In this document: in pieces, positions 43,024 through 52,585 of the stretch
Position numbering within the stretch: the stretch's first letter is position 1
Layout: each line of letters opens with the position of its first letter
Assembly (NCBI RefSeq): GCF_002165135.1
Contig: NZ_NFZQ01000018.1
Coordinates: forward strand, 19,888-83,887
From: Pseudomonas sp. SID14000
Lineage (GTDB): Bacteria > Pseudomonadota > Gammaproteobacteria > Pseudomonadales > Pseudomonadaceae
Direction of reading: 5' to 3'
Length of the DNA stretch: 64,000 nucleotides
Translations under genes and position numbers: made by a program
The notes under the pieces: generated by a model
Told to the model about the DNA's origin: nothing
Seen by the model: only the letters and a program-made list of their open reading frames with translations
Database searches by the model: none

Positions 43024-43875
43024 TCAAAGCCGGTCCCAGCGCCCGACCATGTGCAGCACCCCGCCATGCCCATCCAGCCGCAGCTCTCCCGCAGCCCCCG
43101 CTTCACTGGCACCGAGCACCACCTCCGACGGCAGCCGCACCGGTTTGCGGAAATCCACCTCGAAGGCATAGCCACTGTGCGGCAGGTGCCCGCGCAGTGC
43201 CGCCAGGGCCATGGCCTTGCTCCACATGCCATGGGCAATGGCCGTGGGGAAGCCAAACAGCCGTGCACTGGCGGCGCTCAGGTGGATCGGGTTGTAGTCG
43301 CCGCAGACCTTGGCATAACGCCGGCCTATATCGCTGTCGGCGTACCAGCGGGTCGCCTCTGGCAACGCTTGCGGTTCGTCCTCGGCAGGTTCACCGGCCT
43401 CGCTTTCCAGCTTCAGCCCGCGCACCAGCATACGGCTGGTTTCGCGCCAGAGCAGGCCTATGCCGTCTTCGGCCTCGGTGACCAGGTCGAAGGTGCCGCC
43501 CTTGGCGTGCGGTTGCAGATTGTCCGCATACACCGCAAAACGCAGCCCTTCGATACCGCCCAGTGGGCGCAACACTTCGATGCGGTTGTACAGGTGCACC
43601 AGGCCGAGCAGCGGGAAGGGGAAGTGTGTGGCGGTCATCAACTGCAACTGCAGCGTGAATGCCATGACATGTGGATAAGTACCCGGCAGGCGGCCATCGT
43701 CGGTGAAGTGGCACAGCCGTCGGTAGGCGGCCAGATTGTCCGGCTGGACGCGGATGAAACAGCGCAGGCCGTCGCCCGGCAGATGGTCGCCGCTGATGGT
43801 GCGCTTGCTGGCCGCGCGCAGGTACAGGCTGGCGCGCGAAGCGGGGCTGTGCAGGTCGTGCCAATGTAGGCTCAT
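43024..43875 (-). CDS. MaoC-like (R)-enoyl/3-hydroxyacyl hydratase
   Basis: A 283-residue double hot-dog protein. The C-terminal MaoC signature is RYAKVCGDYNPIHLSAASARLFGFPTAIAHGMWSKAMALAAL, with candidate catalytic Asp and His in GDYNPIH. The N-terminal half resembles a degenerate hot-dog repeat. Such proteins hydrate trans-2-enoyl-CoA or ACP. It follows the FabG-type gene with a two-base gap and lies opposite a thiolase, suggesting a fatty-acyl modification or beta-oxidation module. The ATG at 43875 is chosen. Confidence 0.88.
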   Translation of the reverse strand: MSLHWHDLHSPASRASLYLRAASKRTISGDHLPGDGLRCFIRVQPDNLAAYRRLCHFTDDGRLPGTYPHVMAFTLQLQLMTATHFPFPLLGLVHLYNRIEVLRPLGGIEGLRFAVYADNLQPHAKGGTFDLVTEAEDGIGLLWRETSRMLVRGLKLESEAGEPAEDEPQALPEATRWYADSDIGRRYAKVCGDYNPIHLSAASARLFGFPTAIAHGMWSKAMALAALRGHLPHSGYAFEVDFRKPVRLPSEVVLGASEAGAAGELRLDGHGGVLHMVGRWDRL

Positions 43876-43877
43876 GT

Positions 43878-45230
43878 TCAGGCCCCCATCAAGGCCTGGC
43901 CGCATACCCGCAGCACCTGGCCATTGACTGCACCGGACCCCGGCTGGCTGAGCCAGGCGATGGCTTCGGCGACATCCTGCGGGCGACCGCCCTGGCCCAG
44001 CGAGCTCAAGCGTCGCCCGGCCTCGCGCAGGCCCATGGGCATGGCGGCGGTCATATGGGTTTCGATGAAACCGGGTGCCACGGCATTGATGCTGCCGCCG
44101 CGCTCGGCAAGGCGGGGCGCCCACGCCTGGGCCAGGCCGATCAGCCCGGCCTTGCTGGCGGCATAGTTGGCCTGCCCGCGGTTGCCGGCTATGCCGCTGA
44201 CCGAGGCCAGTAGAGTGATGCGCGTGTTTTCACCGAGGGCACCGTTGTCGTACAGCGCCTGGGTCAGCATCTGTGGCGCCTTGAGGTTGACTGCCAGCAC
44301 TGCGTCCCAGTATTCCGGGGTCATGTTGGCCAAGGTCTTGTCACGGGTGATACCGGCGTTGTGCACCACGATGTCGATGCCGTCAGGCAGGGCAGCGAGC
44401 AGTTGCGTTGCCGCGTCGCTGGCGCAGATGTCCAGGGGCAGCGCCTTGCCGCCCAGGCGCGCGGCCAGGGCGTCGAGGTCCTGGCTGGCCTGCGGCACAT
44501 CGAGCAGCAGCACGTCGGCGCCATCCCGCGCCAGGGTTTCGGCAATGGCGGCACCGATGCCGCGTGCGGCGCCGGTTACCAGGGCGCGGCGGCCAGCCAG
44601 CGGCCGGGTCCAGTCCTCGACCTGACTGGCACAGGCTTGCAGGCGCAGCACCTGGCCGGAAATGAAGGCACTTTTGGGCGAGAGAAAAAAGCGCAGGGCG
44701 CCTTCCAGCTGGTCCTCCGCGCCGGGGCCGACATACAGCAACTGCGCAGTTGCACCGTTGCGCAGCTCCTTGGCCAGTGAGCGGCTGAAGCCTTCCAGGG
44801 CTCGTTGGGCAATGCAGGCCAACGGGGTGTCGAGGTTCTCTGGCGCACGGCCCAGTACCACCACATGTGCGCACGGCGCCAGGCTGCGAAGCAGTGGCTG
44901 GAAAAATTCGCGCAACTGCTTCAAGGCGTCGCTGTCGGACAAGTGACTGGCATCGAATACCACGGCCTTGATCTTCGGTCCCAGGCCAGCCACCCATGGC
45001 TCGGCCTGGAGGTTGTCGGTATTGAAGCTGTAAAGCGTGTCGGTCAGGCGCGGGGCAATGGCTTCGACCTGGCTCGCCAGTGGCCCGCCACCCAGTACCA
45101 GGGCGCCTTCGACCGGGCGCAGGCGGCCGGCCTGCCAGCGCTCCAGCGGCGCCGGGCGTGGCAGGCCAAGGGCATCCACAAGACGGCGGCCGAGGTTGGA
45201 GTTGGCAAAGCCGAGGTAGCGATCGCTCAT
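43878..45230 (-). CDS. Long 3-oxoacyl-ACP/CoA reductase (FabG4-like)
   Basis: A 450-residue short-chain dehydrogenase with an unusual N-terminal half. Residues about 205-450 are a FabG-like reductase with GRRALVTGAARGIGAAIAETLARDGADVLLLD, VHNAGITRDKTLANM and the catalytic YAASK segment. The first 200 residues form a second, nucleotide-binding-like domain without the catalytic motif, as in high-molecular-weight FabG4 proteins. It should reduce 3-oxoacyl-CoA or ACP with NAD(P)H. It pairs with the MaoC hydratase and faces the thiolase gene. Confidence 0.92.
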   Translation of the reverse strand: MSDRYLGFANSNLGRRLVDALGLPRPAPLERWQAGRLRPVEGALVLGGGPLASQVEAIAPRLTDTLYSFNTDNLQAEPWVAGLGPKIKAVVFDASHLSDSDALKQLREFFQPLLRSLAPCAHVVVLGRAPENLDTPLACIAQRALEGFSRSLAKELRNGATAQLLYVGPGAEDQLEGALRFFLSPKSAFISGQVLRLQACASQVEDWTRPLAGRRALVTGAARGIGAAIAETLARDGADVLLLDVPQASQDLDALAARLGGKALPLDICASDAATQLLAALPDGIDIVVHNAGITRDKTLANMTPEYWDAVLAVNLKAPQMLTQALYDNGALGENTRITLLASVSGIAGNRGQANYAASKAGLIGLAQAWAPRLAERGGSINAVAPGFIETHMTAAMPMGLREAGRRLSSLGQGGRPQDVAEAIAWLSQPGSGAVNGQVLRVCGQALMGA

Positions 45231-45348
45231 GAGTGGGTCTCCCGGAAGGCAAGCTAGAAAGTGTGGACCAACTTTGTGGCAAGGTCGTTCGAATTCGGTA
45301 AAAACACCTAGGCTGTACGGATCAGATTGTTTCAGGAGGAACAAACGC

Positions 45349-46626
45349 ATGCGTTCACTTCGCCGGGTCGCGATCCTGGGCGGCAACCGAATTCCCTTTG
45401 CCCGCTCCAATGGCGCCTACGCCACGGCCAGCAACCAGGCGATGCTCACCGTCGCCCTCGAAGGGCTAATCGAGCGCTACCGATTGCACGGGTTGCGCAT
45501 GGGGGAGGTGGCGGCCGGTACGGTGCTTAAGCACTCGCGTGACATGAACCTGACCCGTGAGTGCGTGTTGGGCTCGCGCCTGTCGCCGCAGACGCCGGCC
45601 TATGACGTCCAGCAAGCTTGCGGCACCGGGCTGGAGGCGGCGCTGCTGGTGGCCAACAAGATTGCCCTGGGGCAGATCGACTGCGGCATTGCCGGCGGCG
45701 TGGACACCACATCCGATGCACCGATTGCGGTCAACGAAGGCTTGCGCCACATCTTGCTGCAGGCTAACCGTGGCAAAAGCCTGGGCGAGCGGCTCAAGCC
45801 ATTCCTCATGCTGCGCCCTCACCACCTGAAACCCGAATTGCCGCGCAACGGCGAACCGCGCACCGGGTTGTCGATGGGGGAGCATTGCGAGCGCATGGCC
45901 CAGGACTGGTGCATTGGCCGTACCGAACAGGACGAACTGGCGCTGCTCAGCCACCAGGCGCTGGCTGCCGCGTACGCCGAAGGTTGGCAGGATGACCTGT
46001 TGACGCCGTTTCTGTCGTTGACCCGTGATAACAACCTGCGTCCCGACCTGACCCTGGAGCAACTGGCCAGGCTCAAGCCGGCCTTTGACCGCAGTGGGCA
46101 GGGCACGCTGACGGCGGGCAATTCCACACCGCTGACCGATGGCGCTTCGCTGGTGTTGCTGGGCAGCGAGGAATGGGCCGAGCAGCAGGGGCTATCGGTG
46201 CTGGCCTATCTGGTCGATGGCGAAACCGCTGCGGTGGATTTCGTTACTGGCCGCGAAGGGCTGTTGATGGCGCCGGTGTATGCGGTGCCTCGGCTGCTGG
46301 CGCGCAATGGCCTGACGCTGCAGGACTTTGACTATTACGAGATTCACGAAGCCTTTGCTGCCCAGGTGCTGTGCACGCTCAAGGCCTGGGAAGATGCCGA
46401 TTATTGCCGTGAGCGGTTGGGGCTGGATGCGCCGCTCGGGGCGATCGACCGCAGCAAGCTCAACGTCAAGGGTAGTTCGCTGGCGGCCGGGCACCCGTTT
46501 GCGGCGACCGGGGGGCGGATATTGGCCAACCTGGCCAAGTTGCTGGCGAGGGCAGGGAAGGGGCGAGGGCTGATTTCGATCTGCGCGGCGGGTGGGCAGG
46601 GGGTGACGGTTATCGTCGAGCGCTGA
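45349..46626 (+). CDS. Acetyl-CoA acyltransferase (thiolase)
   Basis: A 425-residue thiolase. VQQACGTGLEAALLVANKIALGQIDCGIAGGVDTTSDAPI contains the nucleophilic Cys, YEIHEAFAAQVLCTL the catalytic His region, and NVKGSSLAAGHPFAATGGRI with ICAAGGQG the C-terminal Cys motif. It resembles FadI-type degradative thiolases. The ATG at 45349 follows AGGAGGA at nine bases. It is divergent from the FabG-MaoC pair, together giving three of the four steps for acyl-CoA chain handling; no dehydrogenase is adjacent. Confidence 0.95.
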   Translation: MRSLRRVAILGGNRIPFARSNGAYATASNQAMLTVALEGLIERYRLHGLRMGEVAAGTVLKHSRDMNLTRECVLGSRLSPQTPAYDVQQACGTGLEAALLVANKIALGQIDCGIAGGVDTTSDAPIAVNEGLRHILLQANRGKSLGERLKPFLMLRPHHLKPELPRNGEPRTGLSMGEHCERMAQDWCIGRTEQDELALLSHQALAAAYAEGWQDDLLTPFLSLTRDNNLRPDLTLEQLARLKPAFDRSGQGTLTAGNSTPLTDGASLVLLGSEEWAEQQGLSVLAYLVDGETAAVDFVTGREGLLMAPVYAVPRLLARNGLTLQDFDYYEIHEAFAAQVLCTLKAWEDADYCRERLGLDAPLGAIDRSKLNVKGSSLAAGHPFAATGGRILANLAKLLARAGKGRGLISICAAGGQGVTVIVER

Positions 46627-46632
46627 AGCAAA

Positions 46633-46655
46633 CCCTGTGGGAGCGCGCGCCTGCC
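46633..46655 (+). repeat. REP remnant
   Basis: CCCTGTGGGAGCG followed by GCGCGCCTGCC is the left end of a REP, truncated and without an inverted partner, between the thiolase and AraC genes. Confidence 0.5.
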
Positions 46656-46708
46656 TTGATCATGAATCAACTGTTAGGCTTGTCTGGTCAGCACAACAAG
46701 AAACCGCC

Positions 46709-47488
46709 ATGCCGATCATCGGACACCCCCGCGCCATCCCGGCGCTGGACCACCTGCCCAGGCCGCTCTATGCCCGTGCCGAAAGCCTCGGCGCGGGCTC
46801 CTGGACCACTCGCCATCAGCACGATTGGGTGCAGTTCTCCTACGCCATCAGCGGCGTCCTCGGGGTGTATACCCACGAAGGCAGCTACTTCGCCCCGCCC
46901 CAGTGGGGCGTGTGGATCCCTGCCGATGCCGAACACGAAGTGGTCACCTCGATGCAGGCCGAAATGCGCAGCCTGTACGTGCGCCGGGATGCCTGCCCGT
47001 GGGCACCGGAGCAGTGCCGTGTGCTGGAAGTGACCCCGCTGGCGCGCGAACTGATCAAGCAGTTCTGCCTGTTCCCGGCAGACTACCCGGAGGGTGACAG
47101 CGCCGAGGCGCGGCTGGTGGCCGTGTTGCTCGACCAGTTGCGTACGCTGCCGGAGGTCGGTTTTTCGCTGCCACTGCCACGGCACCCTGGGCTGCTGGAG
47201 CTGTGTAATGGCCTGATCGCTGCGCCGGACCAGCCGCAGACCTTGCAGCAGTGGGCGCGGGAGTTGGGGTGCTCGGAGAAGACGCTGATGCGGCTGTTCC
47301 AGCGGGAGACGGGCTTGAGTTTTCGCAACTGGCGGCAGCGCATGCGGCTGTTGTCATCGCTGGCGCTGCTGGAGGCGGGGGAGAGTGTGACCGAGGCGGC
47401 GTTGGGGTGTGGGTATGACTCCACCTCGGCTTACATTGCGGCATTCAAGCAATTGTTCGGCGCGACGCCGGGGGAATTGAAGCTTTAG
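46709..47488 (+). CDS. AraC-family transcriptional regulator
   Basis: A 259-residue regulator. The N-terminal cupin-like half has RHQHDWVQFSYAISGVLGVYTHEGSYFAPPQWGVWIPADAEHEV. The C-terminal double helix-turn-helix is QPQTLQQWARELGCSEKTLMRLFQRETGLSFRNWRQRMRLL followed by ESVTEAALGCGYDSTSAYIAAFKQLFGATPGE, typical of AraC/XylS. The ATG at 46709 is used; the longer frame is not conserved-looking. Its target is unknown; the thiolase gene 82 bases upstream is a candidate. Confidence 0.94.
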   Translation: MPIIGHPRAIPALDHLPRPLYARAESLGAGSWTTRHQHDWVQFSYAISGVLGVYTHEGSYFAPPQWGVWIPADAEHEVVTSMQAEMRSLYVRRDACPWAPEQCRVLEVTPLARELIKQFCLFPADYPEGDSAEARLVAVLLDQLRTLPEVGFSLPLPRHPGLLELCNGLIAAPDQPQTLQQWARELGCSEKTLMRLFQRETGLSFRNWRQRMRLLSSLALLEAGESVTEAALGCGYDSTSAYIAAFKQLFGATPGELKL

Positions 47489-47498
47489 TGATCGGTCG

Positions 47499-47608
47499 CC
47501 TGTGCCGGCCTCTTCGCGGGCACGCCCGCTCCCACAGGTACTGCACAGCTTGCAAAGCTGCGGTGATCCCTGTGGGAGCGGGTTCACCCGCGAAGAGGCC
47601 AGCGCAGG
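47499..47608. repeat. REP pair (BIME)
   Basis: Inverted GGAGCGGGC/TTCACCCGCGAAGAGGCC-type copies with GCCTGTGCCGG/CCAGCGCAGGC ends lie between convergent genes. Confidence 0.88.
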
Positions 47609-47615
47609 CAACACA

Positions 47616-49559
47616 TCAGGTACGGAACCTGCGCACCAGTGCATCCAGCTCATTGGACAAACCGGCCAGGCTCTCCGAGTCCACCTGCGCCGCCTGGGCC
47701 AGTTCCGCCACCAGTTGCGCATCGCCGTGAATCTGGCTGATGTGCCGGTTGATGTCCTCCGCCACCTGATGCTGCTCTTCGGCCGCCGTGGCGATCTGGG
47801 TGTTCATGTCACGGATCACATCCACCGACTCGCGGATCTGCCCGAAGCTGTCACGGGCCAGGCCGATGCGGCTCACCGATTGCTGCGAAACCTCCAGGCT
47901 GGCGTGCATCTGTGCAGCCACTTCGGCAGTGCGGCTGGCCAGGTTGCCCAGCAGGCCGTCGATCTCGGCGGTTGAGTCGGCAGTACGCTTGGCCAACGCC
48001 CGTACTTCGTCGGCGACCACGGCAAAGCCACGACCCTGCTCGCCGGCACGGGCAGCTTCGATGGCGGCGTTGAGCGCCAGCAGGTTGGTCTGTTCGGCAA
48101 TCGAGCGGATGGTGCCAAGAATCGACTGGATGGCGTTGCTGTCACGCTCCAGCTGCTGGATCGACTGTGCTGACTGCTCGATCTCCTGGCTCAGGCGGTC
48201 GACACTATGTACTGCGGCATCGATCTGCTGCTGGCCTTCGCGCGCCTGTTGCTGGCCGCTGTCGGCCGACTGCGCCGCCTGGCTGCAGGAGCGTGCCACT
48301 TCGTTGGCCGTGGCGACCATTTCATGAAAAGCGGTGGAGACCATGTCCACCGCTTCGCGCTGGCGGCCTGCGGCTTCGGCCATGTCGCTGGAAACCCGGG
48401 TCGAGCTGCTGGAGGTGCTGAGGATCTTGCTGGCGGCAGCACCGATGTGCTGGATAAGGCTGCGAATGGCACCGAGGAACTGGTTGAACCAGTTGGCCAG
48501 TTGCGCGGTTTCGTCGCGGCCACGGATTTCCAGATTGCGGGTCAGGTCGCCCTCGCCCTGGGCAATGTCTTCCAGGCCGTTGGTGACGCTGTTGATCGGG
48601 CGCACGATCAGTTTGGCGAACGTGGCACCGACCACGGCGAACAGGGCAGCCAGCACCACGGCCACGATGCCGATCAGCCAGGTCAGACGGGTGGTGGTCT
48701 GCATCACTTCGCTTTGTTCGATCAGGCCGATCAAGGTCCAGTCCAACTGTTCATCCGGGTAGATGTTGGCCATGTAGCGCACGCCATCAAGCTCCACTTC
48801 GGCCAGCCCCTTGCCGTGCTTGGCCAGCTCGGCGTACCCGTCGCCAAAGCTCGCCAGTTGCTTGAAGTTATGCTTGGCGTCACGGGGGTCGACCAGGACG
48901 TTGCCGTTGTTTTCCACCAGTAGCACGTAGCCGCTTTCGCCTAGCTTGATTTGCTGGACGATTTCGGTGAGGCCTTTGAGCGAAACGTCGACGTTGACCA
49001 CGCCGCCGGGGTTGCCCAGTTGGTTGTCGACGGTGCGTACGGTGCTGACCAGCACGGCGTCGTCGGCAGCCCAGTAGTAGGCGCCGGTTCGCAAGGTTTT
49101 GCCAGGGTTGGCCATGGCCAGTTGGTACCAGGGGCGGGTGCGCGGGTCGTAATTGACGAACTTCTGCCCGGCCGGCCAGCCAACGTAACCGCCGTCACTC
49201 ACCCCGTAGGAAAGGTAGGCATAGGCGGGATGTGTATTGGCCAGGCGGGTCATGAAGTCGAGCAGTTTGCTGGCCTGGTCACCCAGTTCGTAGGACGGGG
49301 TAGCGCTCATGTACTTGTTCAGCTCGCTCCCCGTGGCGGCGACCAGCGGCTGTGCAGCCATGTACTCGACATTCTGGTTGATGCCCTGGAAGAAGATGTT
49401 CATCGCATTGCTGACCTGGCGAATTTCCCGGCTGCTGCCATCGAGGAATCCGTCGCGAGCTTCGCCGCGCAGGTTGACGACCACCAGGGTGGCCACGAGG
49501 ACGATGGGCAAGCCGGCGATGACCGCGAATGCCCAGGTCAGTTTCTGTTTGATGTTCAT
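47616..49559 (-). CDS. dCache-type methyl-accepting chemotaxis protein
   Basis: A 647-residue chemoreceptor. MNIKQKLTWAFAVIAGLPIVLVATLVVVN is the first membrane helix. The periplasmic region (about residues 30-280) is a double Cache sensor, with GGYVGWPAGQKFVNYDPRTRPWYQLAMANP and TGAYYWAADDAVLVSTVRTV as characteristic Cache segments. A second helix (LIGIVAVVLAALFAVVGATF), a HAMP domain and a signalling domain with IRSIAEQTNLLALNAAIEAARAGEQGRGFAVVADEVRALAKRTADS follow. Ligands of this subgroup vary and cannot be read here. It stands alone, with REP pair downstream and cueR following upstream. Confidence 0.93.
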   Translation of the reverse strand: MNIKQKLTWAFAVIAGLPIVLVATLVVVNLRGEARDGFLDGSSREIRQVSNAMNIFFQGINQNVEYMAAQPLVAATGSELNKYMSATPSYELGDQASKLLDFMTRLANTHPAYAYLSYGVSDGGYVGWPAGQKFVNYDPRTRPWYQLAMANPGKTLRTGAYYWAADDAVLVSTVRTVDNQLGNPGGVVNVDVSLKGLTEIVQQIKLGESGYVLLVENNGNVLVDPRDAKHNFKQLASFGDGYAELAKHGKGLAEVELDGVRYMANIYPDEQLDWTLIGLIEQSEVMQTTTRLTWLIGIVAVVLAALFAVVGATFAKLIVRPINSVTNGLEDIAQGEGDLTRNLEIRGRDETAQLANWFNQFLGAIRSLIQHIGAAASKILSTSSSSTRVSSDMAEAAGRQREAVDMVSTAFHEMVATANEVARSCSQAAQSADSGQQQAREGQQQIDAAVHSVDRLSQEIEQSAQSIQQLERDSNAIQSILGTIRSIAEQTNLLALNAAIEAARAGEQGRGFAVVADEVRALAKRTADSTAEIDGLLGNLASRTAEVAAQMHASLEVSQQSVSRIGLARDSFGQIRESVDVIRDMNTQIATAAEEQHQVAEDINRHISQIHGDAQLVAELAQAAQVDSESLAGLSNELDALVRRFRT

Positions 49560-49725
49560 CGACGCTCCCGGATTGTTATTTTTCGACACACGAAGCAGCT
49601 AGCAACTGCATCGGCATGATCCGGGTTTTATGTAGGGGAAAGCCCGTAATTACTGGGGAAAGTTGTCTTTGGTGACTATTTGGTCGTGTTTTGACGTATA
49701 TGGCATACCAGCGGGGGTGGGCCGC

Positions 49726-50136
49726 TCAGTGGCAGCAGCCACCCGCAGCGCCGTTGGCCAGGTCCTTGAGGATCGGACAGTCCGGGCGGTCGTCTCCCTG
49801 GCAGTGCGAAACCAACTCACCGAGGGTGTCACGCAGGCTTACCAGCTCCTCGATGCGCCGGTTCAGCTCATCGATGTGCTGCATGGCCAGCGCTTTCACA
49901 TCGGCGCTGGCACGCTGGCGGTCCTGCCACAAGGTCAGCAGCTTGCCGACTTCTTCGAGGGAAAAGCCCAGGTCACGGGAGCGCTTGATGAAGGCCAGGC
50001 TGTGCAGGTCTTCCGCCTGGTACAAGCGGTAGCCGCTTTCGCTGCGCGTGGCGGGTTTTAGCAGGCCGATGGACTCGTAGTAACGGATCATCTTGGTGCT
50101 GAGCCCGCTGCGGCGGGCGGCCTGGCCGATGTTCAT
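49726..50136 (-). CDS. cueR: Copper-responsive MerR-family regulator CueR
   Basis: CueR (136 residues) senses Cu(I) and activates copper-export promoters by underwinding overlong spacers. MNIGQAARRSGLSTKMIRYYESIGLLKPATRSESGYRLYQ is the MerR wing-helix, and the metal loop is HCQGDDRPDCPILKDL with the paired cysteines of CueR, followed by a C-terminal CCH. The start overlaps the copA stop (ATGA), so copA and cueR are one unit. Operator copies lie before copA and copZ. Confidence 0.95.
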   Translation of the reverse strand: MNIGQAARRSGLSTKMIRYYESIGLLKPATRSESGYRLYQAEDLHSLAFIKRSRDLGFSLEEVGKLLTLWQDRQRASADVKALAMQHIDELNRRIEELVSLRDTLGELVSHCQGDDRPDCPILKDLANGAAGGCCH

Positions 50137-52532
50137 GGGGCCTCCTGGTTGCTGCTGGTAGGTTTCCAGGCCTTGAGCCACAGCGCGTTGCTCACCACAC
50201 TGACGCTTGACAGGGCCATGGCGGCGCCGGCCAGTACCGGGTTGAGGTAACCCAGCGCAGCCAGCGGTATGCCGATCAGGTTATAGATGAACGCCCAGAA
50301 CAGGTTCTGGCGGATCTTCGCATAGGTCTTGCGGCTGATCTCCAGGGCGGCCGGCACCAGGCGTGGGTCGCCGCGCATCAGGGTGATGCCGGCGGCCTGC
50401 ATGGCCACGTCGGTACCGCCACCCATGGCAATGCCGATATCGGCGGCGGCCAACGCCGGTGCATCGTTGATGCCATCACCGACCATGGCGACTACGCCAT
50501 CCTGCTTGAGCGCGGCCACGGTCGCGGCCTTGTCGGCCGGCAGCACTTCGGCATGCACGTCGTCGATACCCAGGGCGTCGGCCACCACTTTGGCGCTGCC
50601 GCGGTTGTCGCCGGTCAGCAGATGGCTGCTGATGCGTTGTGCATGCAGGGTATCGATCGCCTGCGCGGCGCCGGGCTTGAGACTGTCACCGAAGGCGAAC
50701 AGGCCCAGCACCCGCGGCTGTGCGCCGCGTTCGATCAGCCATGACAGGGTGCGCCCCTCGGCTTCCCAGGCCTGGGCCTTGGCGGCCAGGTCACCGGGTG
50801 GCAGGGCGCTTTCGTCGAGCAGGCGGCGGTTGCCCAGGGCCAGTTCTCGGCCTTCCACGCGCCCGGCGATACCACGCCCGGTCAGCGACTGGCTGTCGGC
50901 AACGTCAGGCACGTCAAGGCCCTGTTCGGCACAGGCATCCAGTACCGCCTTGGCCAGCGGGTGTTCGCTGCCGCGCTGCAGGGCGCCGGCCAGGCGGTGC
51001 AGGTCGGCGCTGCTGCCCACCTGCGCCTGGCTGTGGACAACACGTGGGCTGCCGGAGGTGAGGGTGCCGGTCTTGTCGAACACCACACGGTTGACCGCAT
51101 GGGCTCGCTCCAGGGCTTCGGCATCCTTGATCAGGATGCCATGGCGGGCGGCGACCCCGGTGCCGGCCATGATCGCTGCCGGCGTGGCCAGGCCGAGGGC
51201 ACAGGGGCAGGCGATGACCAGCACGGCGACGGCATTGATCAGCGCTGTTTCCAGCGGTGCGCCGGCCAGCCACCAGCCGACCAGGGTGATCAGCGCCAGT
51301 ACCAGCACGGCCGGGACGAATACCTGGCTGACCCGGTCGACCAGCTTCTGGATGGGGGCCTTGGCCGCCTGGGCGTCTTCCACCAGGCGGATGATGCGCG
51401 CCAGCACGGTTTCGGTACCCAGTGCCTGTGTCCGGACCAGCAGCCGGCCTTCACCATTGATGGCGCCACCGGTGACGCTGTCCCCGGGCTGCTTGGGCAC
51501 CGGCAGGCTCTCGCCGCTGATCAGGGCTTCATCGGCATGGCTGCTGCCGTCTTCGACCACGCCATCGACCGGGAAGCGCTCGCCGGGCTTGACCAGTACC
51601 AGGTCGCCGAGGCGCAGTTGGGCAATGGCCACGTCTTCTTCCCGGCCATCGACCAGGCGCACGGCACGTTCCGGGCGCAGGGCTTCGAGGGCACGGATGG
51701 CGCTGGCGGTCTGGCGCTTGGCGCGGCTTTCCAGGTACTTGCCGAGCAGCACCAGGGCAATCACCACCGCCGAGGCTTCGAAGTACAGGTGCGGGGCCAT
51801 GCCGGCGGGGGCCTGTGCCCACTGGTAAAGGCTCAAACCGTAACCGGCGCTGGTGCCCAGGGCCACCAGCAGGTCCATGTTGCCGGCGCCGGCGCGCACG
51901 ACTTTCCAGGCGGCCACGTAGAAACGCGCACCGAGAACGAACTGCACCGGTGTGGCCAACAGGAACTGCACCCACGCTGGCAACATCCAGTGCAGGCCAA
52001 ACGGTTGCACTACCATTGGCACCACCAGCGGTAGTGCGAGCAGCAACGCTGCGCCGACCGCCAGGCGTTCGTTACGCAGGCGGCGTTGGGCAGCAGGCTG
52101 GTCGTCCTTGGCGGTTTGCGGCAGGCTGGCGCTGTAGCCGGCCTTTTGCACGGCGTCGATCAGCAGGTTGTCATCGAGGGCCGCGAGCACTTCGAGGTGC
52201 GCGCGCTCGCTGGCAAGGTTGACACTGACCTGCTCAACCCCCGGCAGCTTGCCGATGGCGCGCTCTACGCGGCCGACGCAACTGGCGCAAGTCATGCCGC
52301 CAATCTGCAGTTCGACGGTGCGGGTGGGCACGCCGTAGCCGGCTTCGCGTACGGCGTCGACCAGGGCGGGCAGGCTGTTGGCCGGGGCCTGGACCCGGGC
52401 CTGTTCGGTGGCGAGGTTGACGCTGACCTGTTCAGCGCCGCTGACCTTGCGCAGGGCGCGCTCGACCCGGCCAGCGCAACTGGCGCAGGTCATGCCGGAA
52501 ATCGGCAGGTCGTATGTGGTGGATGCGGGCAT
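50133..52532 (-). CDS. copA: Copper-exporting P1B-type ATPase
   Basis: CopA (799 residues) pumps Cu(I) out of the cytoplasm using ATP. Two N-terminal heavy-metal-associated domains each carry GMTCASC (ISGMTCASCAGRVE and IGGMTCASCVGRVE). The membrane metal motif is VIACPCALGLATP, the phosphorylation site DKTGTLT, and the hinge GDGINDAPALAAADIGIAMG. Eight membrane helices are expected. The ATG at 52532 is used; the longer frame would cover the operator. Co-transcribed with cueR. Confidence 0.97.
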   Translation of the reverse strand: MPASTTYDLPISGMTCASCAGRVERALRKVSGAEQVSVNLATEQARVQAPANSLPALVDAVREAGYGVPTRTVELQIGGMTCASCVGRVERAIGKLPGVEQVSVNLASERAHLEVLAALDDNLLIDAVQKAGYSASLPQTAKDDQPAAQRRLRNERLAVGAALLLALPLVVPMVVQPFGLHWMLPAWVQFLLATPVQFVLGARFYVAAWKVVRAGAGNMDLLVALGTSAGYGLSLYQWAQAPAGMAPHLYFEASAVVIALVLLGKYLESRAKRQTASAIRALEALRPERAVRLVDGREEDVAIAQLRLGDLVLVKPGERFPVDGVVEDGSSHADEALISGESLPVPKQPGDSVTGGAINGEGRLLVRTQALGTETVLARIIRLVEDAQAAKAPIQKLVDRVSQVFVPAVLVLALITLVGWWLAGAPLETALINAVAVLVIACPCALGLATPAAIMAGTGVAARHGILIKDAEALERAHAVNRVVFDKTGTLTSGSPRVVHSQAQVGSSADLHRLAGALQRGSEHPLAKAVLDACAEQGLDVPDVADSQSLTGRGIAGRVEGRELALGNRRLLDESALPPGDLAAKAQAWEAEGRTLSWLIERGAQPRVLGLFAFGDSLKPGAAQAIDTLHAQRISSHLLTGDNRGSAKVVADALGIDDVHAEVLPADKAATVAALKQDGVVAMVGDGINDAPALAAADIGIAMGGGTDVAMQAAGITLMRGDPRLVPAALEISRKTYAKIRQNLFWAFIYNLIGIPLAALGYLNPVLAGAAMALSSVSVVSNALWLKAWKPTSSNQEAP

Positions 52533-52564
52533 GGCTCTCCTCCTTGGACAGGCCTCTAGCATCA

Positions 52565-52585
52565 ACCTTGCCACGCAGGTAAGGT
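52565..52585 (-). promoter_or_regulatory. CueR operator and promoter of copA-cueR
   Basis: ACCTTGCC-N5-GGTAAGGT is the CueR inverted repeat. On the minus strand TTGACC overlaps it as -35 with a long (about 19-base) spacer to GATGCT, the arrangement MerR activators need. It also touches the last base of the neighbouring gene's stop codon. Confidence 0.88.

Noticed and set aside
43670..43678. Isolated DnaA box (TGTGGATAA) in the MaoC gene
   Set aside because: Single, in coding sequence, without the surrounding 35-base repeat; similar lone boxes at 27522 and 58872 are also within genes and are near chance expectation.
45231..45348. Fatty-acid regulator box in the FabG-thiolase divergent gap
   Set aside because: AAAGT and ACTTT half-sites are present, but the internal bases do not match a known FadR or PsrA operator well enough.
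46633..46655. Possible promoter palindrome before the AraC gene
   Set aside because: It reads as a truncated REP end, not an operator or -35/-10 pair.
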